DNA from: Brevibacterium siliguriense
Lineage (GTDB): Bacteria; Actinomycetota; Actinomycetes; Actinomycetales; Brevibacteriaceae
Direction of reading: 5' to 3'
Length of the DNA stretch: 64,000 nt
Assembly: GCF_900105315.1 (NCBI RefSeq)
Contig: NZ_LT629766.1
Location: 1,860,001 to 1,924,000 of the forward strand
Below the pieces are notes generated by a model that was not told the DNA's origin, did not search any database, and saw nothing but the letters and a program-made list of their open reading frames with translations. The position numbers were made by a program, and so were the translations under genes. Below, piece by piece: positions 24,700 through 31,618 of the stretch (position 1 is the first letter of the stretch; every line of letters starts with the position of its first letter).

Positions 24700-25218
24700 A
24701 TGAAGAACAGATCTGAATTCGTCTATGATCTCAGGTCCATGGGATTGCTCGGTCATCCGGGTGAGTGGGAACGGGTGAACACCACCTTGTCGGCTCCAGC
24801 GGATCTCAAGATCGAAGTGATCGGGGTTGCGGAAGGTTCACCACTGACGCTCGAGCTGATGTTCGAGAGTGTGTCGGAGGGGATCTACGTGTCGGGGACA
24901 GTCTCGGCGACGGCCCGCGGCGAAGACGCGAGGACGCTCGAACCCATCGAGTTGCCTATAGATGTCGACATCCAGGAGATGTACGTCTATGAGCAGGCCG
25001 AAGGGGACGAGGACTCCTACGTCATCGACCGGGATCAGCTCGACCTCGAGCCCGCGATCAGAGACGCCGTCGTGATGGCTCTGCCGTTCAATCCCTCACG
25101 GGATGCGAGCGAGGAGTTCAGCTACACCCTGGGGGAGGACCTCGAGGTGGACGAGGACGAATCCGAATCGCCGTTCGCATCATTGAAGAATCTGTTGGAA
25201 GAGAAGAAAGAGAGCTAG
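24700..25218 (+). CDS. DUF177 (YceD-type) protein
   Basis: A 172-residue protein of the DUF177/YceD family, normally found directly upstream of rpmF and often involved in control of rRNA or L32. The order DUF177-rpmF-rnc is kept here. Most family members have a CxxCL motif at the step into the second half; here that position reads [13 protein letters not shown], so both cysteines are absent. The C terminus is acidic ([16 protein letters not shown]). A CAGGAGGACGGGGC ribosome-binding site precedes the ATG. rpmF begins 2 bp after the stop. Confidence 0.82.
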   Translation: MKNRSEFVYDLRSMGLLGHPGEWERVNTTLSAPADLKIEVIGVAEGSPLTLELMFESVSEGIYVSGTVSATARGEDARTLEPIELPIDVDIQEMYVYEQAEGDEDSYVIDRDQLDLEPAIRDAVVMALPFNPSRDASEEFSYTLGEDLEVDEDESESPFASLKNLLEEKKES

Positions 25219-25220
25219 AC

Positions 25221-25423
25221 GTGGCTGTTCCGAAGCGTAAATTGTCGCGCAGCAACACCCGCCACCGTCGTTCGCAGTGGAAGGCCAAGGCTCCGAACCT
25301 GGTCAAGACTGTGGAGAACGGTCGCGTTGTGTACTCGCGCCCCACCAGGCCAAGGTCGTCGAAGACTCAGCCGGCACCCCGCTGTACCTCGAGTACAAGG
25401 GCCGCAAGGTCGCTGACGTCTGA
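25221..25423 (+). pseudogene. rpmF: Ribosomal protein L32, with an apparent one-base frameshift
   Basis: From GTG 25221 the frame reads [20 protein letters not shown] and on to VVYSRP, a normal actinobacterial L32 of the Cys-free (zinc-independent) type. After the four Cs at 25340-25343 the frame becomes nonsense. One base later in frame the expected tail is complete: [20 protein letters not shown] then RKVADV and TGA at 25421. So one C appears to be missing from a run of five; with it, L32 would have 67 residues. As written, translation misses the TGA and continues in frame into rnc. A base-call error in a homopolymer is the simplest cause. Confidence 0.85.
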
Positions 25424-25427
25424 GACT

Positions 25428-26132
25428 GTGGAAACTGACACCACAGCAGCACTGAAGAAGAGTCTCGGGATCGATATTGATCCCGAGACTTTTCGTCTCG
25501 CGCTCACGCACCGCTCCTTTGCCTTCGAGGCCGGTGGGATTCCCACCAACGAGCGCCTCGAGTTCCTCGGCGACTCCGTTCTGGGCCTCGTCGCCACCGA
25601 GTCGCTGTTCTACGACAACCCGGACCTGCCCGAAGGACAGTTGGCCAAGATGCGGTCGGCCGTCGTCAACACGCGCGCTCTCGCATCGATCGCCCGCCGG
25701 CACGGAATCGGCGAGCACATTCTGCTGGGCAAGGGTGAGGAGCTGACCGGAGGCCGGAACAAGGACTCGATCCTCGCCGACACCGTCGAAGCGCTCATCG
25801 GCGCGACCTTCGTCTCCCGCGGACGCGAAGAGGCTTTCGCCTTCGTCCACCGTCTCATCGACGGAATGCTCGACGACGCGGTCAACCTCGGCGCGGGGAT
25901 GGACTTCAAGACCACCTTGCAGGAGGCGGCTGCCGACCTTGACCTCGGCACCGTGAGCTACGAGATCACCTCGTCGGGACCCGACCATGCGATGGTCTTC
26001 ACCGCCACCGCGATGCTCGGCGTGAACAACTGGGGCGCCGGCGACGGATCCTCGAAGAAGGCCGCCGAAGCCGCGGCCGCCGAGGTGGCCGTCAAAGCTA
26101 TCCGCACCATCTACCCGGACTACCGGCGCTGA
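25428..26132 (+). CDS. rnc: Ribonuclease III
   Basis: A 234-residue double-strand-specific RNase that processes rRNA precursors and other RNAs. The catalytic signature is [15 protein letters not shown] (about 41-55) with a second acidic site in [15 protein letters not shown]. The C-terminal third is a dsRNA-binding domain ([21 protein letters not shown] ... [16 protein letters not shown]). The start is a GTG at 25428, five bases after the expected rpmF stop, suggesting coupling. Because of the rpmF frameshift, the frame is also open all the way from the rpmF start (25221). mutM follows. Confidence 0.93.
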   Translation: METDTTAALKKSLGIDIDPETFRLALTHRSFAFEAGGIPTNERLEFLGDSVLGLVATESLFYDNPDLPEGQLAKMRSAVVNTRALASIARRHGIGEHILLGKGEELTGGRNKDSILADTVEALIGATFVSRGREEAFAFVHRLIDGMLDDAVNLGAGMDFKTTLQEAAADLDLGTVSYEITSSGPDHAMVFTATAMLGVNNWGAGDGSSKKAAEAAAAEVAVKAIRTIYPDYRR

Positions 26133-26153
26133 GTCTTTCCGTGCGGCCGGGCT

Positions 26154-26194
26154 CTTCGCTGACATCTTCTTCGCTGAGGTCTTCTTCGTTGACC
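26154..26194 (+). repeat. 15-bp tandem repeat after rnc
   Basis: CTTCGCTGACATCTT, CTTCGCTGAGGTCTT and a partial CTTCGTTGACC follow one another without gaps (26154-26168, 26169-26183, 26184-26194) in the spacer between rnc and mutM. No gene on either strand is supported here. The unit length of 15 keeps a reading frame, so it may be the remains of a coding tail. Confidence 0.5.
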
Positions 26195-26220
26195 GATGGG
26201 GCTGATGGGGCGATGTCCTG

Positions 26221-27159
26221 ATGCCTGAGCTTCCCGAAGTCGAGAGCGTTCGTCGCGGCGTCGACGAATGGACGTCCGGAACCACAATCACCGGCGCCGA
26301 GGTGGCCGACCCCCGAATCCTGGGCACGACGTCCCAGCGGCGCATCGATCCGTCCGCGGTTTCCGGGTTCGTTTCGGCCGTGACCGGGGCGCACATCCTT
26401 AGGGCCGAACGGCGCGGGAAGTTCATGTGGCTGTGCCTGGGGGAGGGGGCTGATCTCTCCACTGCGGACCCGGTCGCTTCACCTGTGCCGAGGCCCGAAC
26501 TCGGCATCCTCGTGCATCTGGGCATGAGCGGACAGCTGCGCATCCACTCGCCCGGCGAGGAGATCCACCGCCACACACGGGCGATTCTGCACCTCTCGGA
26601 CGATGGAGGACAGCCACGAGAACTGCGCTTTGTCGACCAGCGGATCTTCGGCCATATCGGCGTCCAACCTCTCGTCCACGGGTACGGTCGGCTCGTCCCC
26701 GCCTCGGCGATGCACATCGCGGCTGATCCGCTCGAGCCCGCGTTCGATCCGGAACGGGTCATGGGGGACCTGGCGAAGAAGCGCACCGCGATCAAAGTCG
26801 CACTGCTCGACCAGACCCTGGTCAGCGGAATCGGCAACATCTATGCCGACGAAGCACTGTTCCGGGCGGGAGTCCACCCCTTGGCGGTACCGGGCCGGAC
26901 GCGGAAGAGCCGCCTCGTGGCGGTGCTCGAATCCGCGACGAAAGTCATGAGCGATGCCCTGGCCGTGGGCGGGACGAGCTTCGACGCGCTCTACGTCAAC
27001 GTCAACGGCGAATCCGGATACTTCGATCGCGCCCTGCTCGTCTACGGGCGCGGGGGACAGGAATGTGTGCGCTGCGGGACGGAGATCGTCAAGATCACCG
27101 TCGGCGGCCGCGGAACCCACTACTGTCCCGTGTGCCAGAAGCCCCCACGGTATAGGTAG
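26221..27159 (+). CDS. mutM: Formamidopyrimidine-DNA glycosylase
   Basis: A 312-residue DNA repair enzyme that removes 8-oxoguanine and similar bases and cuts the strand. After Met the catalytic Pro starts PELPEVESVRRGVD; the helix-two-turn-helix is DQTLVSGIGNIYADEALFRAG; and the C-terminal zinc finger is CVRCGTEIVKI...HYCPVCQK. An insertion-like stretch, GEGADLSTADPVASPVPRPE (about residues 77-96), is unusual. The ATG stands at the family start; the run GGGGCTGATGGGGCG upstream is a weak ribosome-binding region. Confidence 0.95.
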   Translation: MPELPEVESVRRGVDEWTSGTTITGAEVADPRILGTTSQRRIDPSAVSGFVSAVTGAHILRAERRGKFMWLCLGEGADLSTADPVASPVPRPELGILVHLGMSGQLRIHSPGEEIHRHTRAILHLSDDGGQPRELRFVDQRIFGHIGVQPLVHGYGRLVPASAMHIAADPLEPAFDPERVMGDLAKKRTAIKVALLDQTLVSGIGNIYADEALFRAGVHPLAVPGRTRKSRLVAVLESATKVMSDALAVGGTSFDALYVNVNGESGYFDRALLVYGRGGQECVRCGTEIVKITVGGRGTHYCPVCQKPPRYR

Positions 27160-27452
27160 GCGGTGACGACGCTGGGGTGATCCGGCCTCCGTGTCTCCGG
27201 CACGGTGCACTCCAGCTGCCGAGAGCATCCCGCACCGTTGCTCGCAGTCCCTCGCCTTCGCCGCAAGTCCTACAGTCAACAGTCCATCGGTCACCGGCAG
27301 CGGCATTATGCACCGCTGCAGCGCGGTGAAATGAAACTCAGGGTGAGGGATGCCGGGCAGGAGGGGCTGTCGAGACCTTCGGCTGCAACGCAGTGAAGCG
27401 TAGACTCGGTCGAGAGGTCGCCACCTCGGCGCTCAGGCGGAGAGGATTGCTC
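27160..27452. other. Spacer mutM-DoxX, with a possible promoter
   Basis: No gene is supported in these 293 bases. TAGACT at 27401-27406, with a weak TTCGGC 17 bp upstream, is a possible SigA promoter for the DoxX gene. The element TAGACT/TAGTCT recurs before several genes in this window. Confidence 0.35.
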
Positions 27453-27848
27453 ATGTTCACGGTTCCAACGATCGCTGCAGGGGTCGTACTCCTGCTCGTC
27501 AGGGCGGTTCTGACGGTGGCTTTCGTCCGCGAGTTCATGGTCAAGGCCAAGGATATTCCGCGGTTCGCCAAAGCGGATGGGCTCAACGTCCCGACCGCAT
27601 GGTTCGTCGCCATCGCCGAGCTCGCCGCCGCAGTCTCATTCGCCACCGGCGTCCTCGCCCAATGGGCCGGTCTCGGCGTCGTCGTGCTCATGCTCATCAC
27701 GACGAGCCTGCACGTCTTCAAATGGCACTCGAAGTACTGGGCCTCGGCGGGCGGTCCCGAATACGACCTGCTCCTGCTGGTGCTGGCCGCGGTCATCACT
27801 GCGTTCGGTGCCGGCCCGATCGCCATTCCGGCGCTGTTCGGAATGTAG
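27453..27848 (+). CDS. DoxX-family membrane protein
   Basis: A 131-residue protein with four hydrophobic segments and the DoxX-like pattern FVREFMVKAKDIPRFAKADGL, AWFVAIAELAAAVSFATGVL and HVFKWHSKYW. Function unknown; DoxX-type proteins are small quinone-linked or thiol-stress membrane proteins in some bacteria. The ATG at 27453 follows GGCGGAGAGG; an earlier in-frame start would add 20 basic residues. Confidence 0.75.
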   Translation: MFTVPTIAAGVVLLLVRAVLTVAFVREFMVKAKDIPRFAKADGLNVPTAWFVAIAELAAAVSFATGVLAQWAGLGVVVLMLITTSLHVFKWHSKYWASAGGPEYDLLLLVLAAVITAFGAGPIAIPALFGM

Positions 27849-27869
27849 CCGAGACCGGGGTCGGCCGGC

Positions 27870-28736
27870 TCACGACGAACGGGTCAAGCGGCGGATGAAG
27901 ACGAGGGTCGCCACCGTGAGCAGGCCGGGGATGACGAGGCCGAAGACGATGAACGCCGGCAGGCTGCCCAGACGATCGAGCATCCACTGGAAGTTCATGC
28001 CGAAGAACCCCGTCGCCAGGGTCAGCGGCAGAAAGATCGTCGCCACGAGTGTCAGCCGTTCGGACACGACGGAGTCCTGTTCGTTGAGGATGTCGCCGAG
28101 CATCGCATACAGTCGCGTGGTCATCGACTGATTCGCCCCGAACGCCGCTGAAGCACGGGCGAGCAGCCGCTGATGGTCCTCGCCGAGGCTCTGCGCGAGT
28201 TCTTCCTCGTTCGACAGCAGCCTCTGTTGGGCCGCCTGGGTCTCACCGATTCGGAAGAGCTCGGCTCGCAGTCTCCCCATCGTCCGCCGCCGCGGTGAAG
28301 ACGCGTAGCCCACGGACTGTGCTTCGAGCTCTTGGCACCGATCATCGATCTCGTCGAGTGCCTCTTCGCAGCGGCGCGCCACGATGAGGATGAGCTCGAC
28401 GAGCACGGTCCACGTATCGCCGGCATCGGCAGGAATCTTTCCCGCGATGGAGTCCAGGGCCTTCTTCTCACCGATGACGAGCAGGCCGCGGTCACGGGCG
28501 TGGAGCTGCAGCGCATGGTGGGCACGATCCTCGTCGAGGACCTGCAGCACGAGGCTGATCTGGTCGTCGACGACCGCAGCCATCGGCCGCCTCGGCCCAG
28601 GATGTGCGGTATGCACCGTCAGGTCGAGGCTATTGGCCGCCTCATCCGTCAGCTCTCGGTCTTCGGGGGTGGCGAGAACGCAACGTGTGTCGGCTGTGTG
28701 CTCACGCAGCGCCTCGATGCTGTCGATCACGATCAT
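27870..28736 (-). CDS. CorA-family divalent cation transporter
   Basis: A 288-residue protein. A long soluble helical N-terminal part ends with two transmembrane helices, the first followed by the GMN signature in LATGFFGMNFQWML and the second near the end (FIVFGLVIPGLLTVATLVFI). CorA proteins form pentameric Mg2+ (or Co2+, Zn2+) channels. The loop after GMN lacks the usual acidic residues, and the substrate may not be Mg2+. The ATG at 28736 (MIVIDSIEAL) is the better start than the ATG at 28784. Confidence 0.82.
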   Translation of the reverse strand: MIVIDSIEALREHTADTRCVLATPEDRELTDEAANSLDLTVHTAHPGPRRPMAAVVDDQISLVLQVLDEDRAHHALQLHARDRGLLVIGEKKALDSIAGKIPADAGDTWTVLVELILIVARRCEEALDEIDDRCQELEAQSVGYASSPRRRTMGRLRAELFRIGETQAAQQRLLSNEEELAQSLGEDHQRLLARASAAFGANQSMTTRLYAMLGDILNEQDSVVSERLTLVATIFLPLTLATGFFGMNFQWMLDRLGSLPAFIVFGLVIPGLLTVATLVFIRRLTRSS

Positions 28737-28802
28737 CAGTCTCGCCCTCCGTCTCTCGCCGTCAGTAGTGCCGCATGCGAACACAGTATCAAGACGTCAG
28801 TG

Positions 28803-29276
28803 TCAGAATGCCCTCGCAAGATACGCTTTGTGGCCGTCGATGAGCGCGCGTTGCGCCTCGGTGTGGTCAGGTGGGGAGAGAATATTCGCGGGGTTCGTCG
28901 GAGATAACCACAGTGAGTCGATTTCGACGATCCGACCGTCTCGCAGGCGCGCTGCCGCAGCCAGCCGATAGCGTGAACCGGGAACCGGTAGGAGAATGCG
29001 GTCGAGATCCCGCCAGGCGATCCGATGAGGTCTGCCGGTGAAGCCGCACCAGATGAACTCCTCAGGAGTGATCTCCAACCGGGCGCGGGCTCCTAAGTGG
29101 AAATTCACCCACGCGCCGATGAGCGCGATGACCGGTGTGAAGAGGAAGATGAGAAAGAATGGTTCGGCGAAGATTGCCAGGAGGATCACCGTGATGAACG
29201 CGAGAATCGCCATGACGACGAGCATCCAGCCGATGAATGTCGAGATGTTCCCCTCGCGTCTGATGACTCTGTTCAT
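28803..29276 (-). CDS. Small membrane protein with PH-like domain
   Basis: A 157-residue protein. Two hydrophobic segments near the N terminus (about 13-36 and 40-60) are followed by a soluble part that resembles bacterial PH domains: RARLEITPEEFIWCGF, RPHRIAWRDLDRILL, and RLRDGRIVEIDSLWL. Its role is unknown. It reads away from the palindrome at 29301-29356. Confidence 0.6.
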   Translation of the reverse strand: MNRVIRREGNISTFIGWMLVVMAILAFITVILLAIFAEPFFLIFLFTPVIALIGAWVNFHLGARARLEITPEEFIWCGFTGRPHRIAWRDLDRILLPVPGSRYRLAAAARLRDGRIVEIDSLWLSPTNPANILSPPDHTEAQRALIDGHKAYLARAF

Positions 29277-29300
29277 CTATCGACGTCCTTTCCCTCAGAA

Positions 29301-29356
29301 CTACCTGACGGCGGCCCAGCTACCTCGCGCGAGGTAGCTGGGCCGCCGTCAGGTAG
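29301..29356. repeat. Perfect 56-bp palindrome
   Basis: A perfect inverted repeat: the first 28 bases (beginning CTACCTGACGGCGGCCCAGC, 29301-29328) are exactly complementary to the next 28 (ending GGGCCGCCGTCAGGTAG, 29329-29356), with no loop. It lies 12 bases after the BCCT stop and 24 bases before the small membrane gene. Within each arm, CTACCT/AGGTAG occurs twice. As RNA it would be a strong hairpin for terminating the BCCT transcript, but there is no U tract, and a perfect zero-loop palindrome is unusual for a plain terminator. It may be a repetitive element. Confidence 0.9.
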
Positions 29357-29368
29357 CAATAGCGGGGG

Positions 29369-31174
29369 TTAGGCCTTGGACGTGTCCTCGTCCTCGGGCT
29401 TCGCCTCGGACTCAGAGTCGGTTGGGTCTTCCTCGATCTCGAGTTCGGAGGTCTCGAGGGCGAAGATCTCGCCGTCATACTCGTCGACCGCGGTCGCGAC
29501 CGAGGTCTCGAGCACGTGCGCAGCCAGCTGCTCCTGGATCATGAGCGGATCCTTCGACAGGTCCTTCCACACTGCTACGCACAGCAGCAGCATGACGATG
29601 ACGAACGGCAACGCCGAGACGATCGTGATGTTCTTCAGCCCGTCGAGCGCCTCGGCGGGATCGGAACCACCCGCCAACAGCATGACCGCTGCCACTGCAC
29701 CGGTCGCAGTGCCCCAGAAGATCACGAGGCCCTTGCCCGGCTCCTGCATGCCGTTGGCCGACAGGGTGCCCATGACGATCGACGCGGAATCCGCGCCGGT
29801 GACGAAGAAGATCGCGATGAGCACGACCGTGACGATCATGAGGATGATCGCGATGAGGTTCGGCAGCGGCAGAGCGCCGAGGAGGTCGAACAGGATCGTG
29901 TCCATATTGATGTCCGGCTCGCCGTCGACGACCTTCGCAAGTGCCTTGACCGTGCCCTCGCCGCGCTCGGCGCGTTCCTGGATGCCGATGGCGCCGCCGC
30001 CGAAGATCGCGAACCAGATGGTCGAGACGACGGAGGGAACGATGAGCACACCGGTGACGAACTGACGGACGGTGCGACCACGCGAGATGCGCGCGATGAA
30101 CAGACCGACGAAGGGCGACCATGACACCCACCATGCCCAGTAGAAGACGGTCCACGATGACAGCCATTCATTGACGCCCTGACCGTCGGCGGCCGTCCGC
30201 GACGCCAGCTGAGGCAGATCCTGGATGAACGAACCCACCGAGGAGGGGATGACGTTGAGGATGAACAGCGTCGGTCCGCCGATGAAGACGATGAGGGCGA
30301 CTATGACGGCGAGCACCATGTTGATGTTCGACAGCCACTGGATGCCCTTCTCCACACCCGAGACCGCCGAAGCGACGAAGGCCGCGGTGAGGATGGCGAT
30401 GATGATGACGAGCACCGGTGAGGAGACATCGGACATGATGCCTGCGGACTCGATGCCGCCGCCGATCTGGATGGCGCCCAGACCCAGCGAGCAGGCCGAA
30501 CCGAACAGGGTCGCGAGGATTGCGAGGATGTTGATGACCTTGCCGCCGAAGCCGTTGACGGCGCGCTCGCCGAAGAGCGGGGTGAACATCGACGAGAACA
30601 GCTGCGAACGTCCCAGACGGAACGAGCCATATGCCACGCCGAGACCGACGATGGCGTACATCGCCCACGGGTAGAGCGTCCAGTGGAACAGAGTCGTGCC
30701 CATGGACGTGCCCATCGCCTGCGGGGTGGACCCGTCGACGGTGTTCGGGGGAGGCGACATGTAGAAGAACAGGGGTTCGCCGACCGCGGAGAACACGAGC
30801 CCGATGCCCATGCCGGTGGCGAACATCATCGCGATCCACGAGGAGGTCTTGAACTCCGGCTTCTCATCGTCCTTGCCCAGCGGAATCCGTCCGAACTTGC
30901 TGACGGCGACGACGATGACGAAGATCGTGAAGACCGTGGCGGCGATGACGAAGAGCCAACCGAAGTTGTCCATCACGCCGGTCAGCAGTGTGCCCGCCAC
31001 AGAACCGAGGGATTCGGGGGAGACGAAGCCCCAAACGACGAAGGCGACGGCGAGGATGCCGGCCGCAAAGAAGACCACCTTGTCCAGTCCCTCACGTCTG
31101 AAGGGCTTGAGTGCGGTCGTCGGATGCTTCAGATGCTCGATGAGCTCCTGAGTCTTAGTGTGTTCACTGCTCAT
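29369..31174 (-). CDS. BCCT-family osmolyte transporter
   Basis: A 601-residue carrier of the betaine/choline/carnitine family, importing osmoprotectants such as glycine betaine or ectoine with sodium. About 12 transmembrane helices are seen; the sodium-site GMGIGLVFSAVGEPL and the BCCT signature VFYWAWWVSWSPFVGLFIARISRGRTVRQF-like block (positions about 30,050-30,150) are present. The acidic C-terminal tail (SELEIEEDPTDSESEAKPED) may take part in osmotic sensing as in BetP. The ATG at 31174 has only a weak ribosome-binding site, and no gene is supported upstream of it. The ehu importer is 8 kb away. Confidence 0.9.
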   Translation of the reverse strand: MSSEHTKTQELIEHLKHPTTALKPFRREGLDKVVFFAAGILAVAFVVWGFVSPESLGSVAGTLLTGVMDNFGWLFVIAATVFTIFVIVVAVSKFGRIPLGKDDEKPEFKTSSWIAMMFATGMGIGLVFSAVGEPLFFYMSPPPNTVDGSTPQAMGTSMGTTLFHWTLYPWAMYAIVGLGVAYGSFRLGRSQLFSSMFTPLFGERAVNGFGGKVINILAILATLFGSACSLGLGAIQIGGGIESAGIMSDVSSPVLVIIIAILTAAFVASAVSGVEKGIQWLSNINMVLAVIVALIVFIGGPTLFILNVIPSSVGSFIQDLPQLASRTAADGQGVNEWLSSWTVFYWAWWVSWSPFVGLFIARISRGRTVRQFVTGVLIVPSVVSTIWFAIFGGGAIGIQERAERGEGTVKALAKVVDGEPDINMDTILFDLLGALPLPNLIAIILMIVTVVLIAIFFVTGADSASIVMGTLSANGMQEPGKGLVIFWGTATGAVAAVMLLAGGSDPAEALDGLKNITIVSALPFVIVMLLLCVAVWKDLSKDPLMIQEQLAAHVLETSVATAVDEYDGEIFALETSELEIEEDPTDSESEAKPEDEDTSKA

Positions 31175-31424
31175 AGTGATCGGGCCGATCGGGGGCGGGT
31201 CCTCGGTGGAGCAGTTGAGAACGAGCTGCCGCCTCGGCGTTCCTTCCTTCAATGGACTGCATTCGGACAGGTGGCCGAAGGCATCCGAGCCGAGTGCACC
31301 CGAACACCTCTCACTCATGATCATGACAGAACACGGGCGAAGGTGGTCGGAACTCCCTCTTCTCGAACCACCATCGGTCGCCTTTCGCTGTGCTTCACCG
31401 CTATACGGGTGCGGTGAATAGTGA
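31175..31424. promoter_or_regulatory. Upstream region of the BCCT gene
   Basis: These 250 bases hold no supported gene. They should contain the BCCT promoter. No operator or clear -35/-10 pair could be identified with confidence. The tRNA-Asn terminator follows. Confidence 0.25.
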
Positions 31425-31452
31425 GGGGCCCTGCCGCGCACGACAGGGCCCC
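31425..31452 (-). terminator. Terminator hairpin after tRNA-Asn
   Basis: GGGGCCCTG (31425-31433) and CAGGGCCCC (31444-31452) form a perfect 9-bp stem with a 10-base loop, just after the tRNA 3' end on the minus strand. TCACTATT follows. Confidence 0.65.
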
Positions 31453-31458
31453 TTCCAG

Positions 31459-31531
31459 CTCCCCCGGCTGGGCTCGAACCAGCGACCCTTCGATTAACAG
31501 TCGAATGCTCTGCCAACTGAGCTACGGAGGA
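31459..31531 (-). tRNA. tRNA-Asn (GTT)
   Basis: On the minus strand the 73-base sequence folds as a cloverleaf: acceptor TCCTCCG with CGGGGGA, D arm GCTC...GAGC, anticodon arm TTCGA-CTGTTAA-TCGAA with anticodon GTT (Asn), and T arm GCTGG-TTCGAGC-CCAGC. The discriminator base is G, as expected for tRNA-Asn. CCA is not encoded. It is flanked by the divergent smc gene and a terminator. Confidence 0.97.
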
Positions 31532-31618
31532 AAACGGCGCAGTCGTCTACGCACGAGGAGAAACTCTACCAAAAGATTCAGGATCTCGCCGCCTCCTGAG
31601 GATATGCTGGGTGCCAAT

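Noticed and set aside
29376..30674. Open frames on the + strand opposite the BCCT gene
   Set aside because: Serine/alanine-rich shadows without ribosome-binding sites; the BCCT frame is supported by its signature motif.
31459..31531. tRNA-Asn as an integration site
   Set aside because: No integrase, no duplicated 3' tRNA end and no foreign-looking block beside it.
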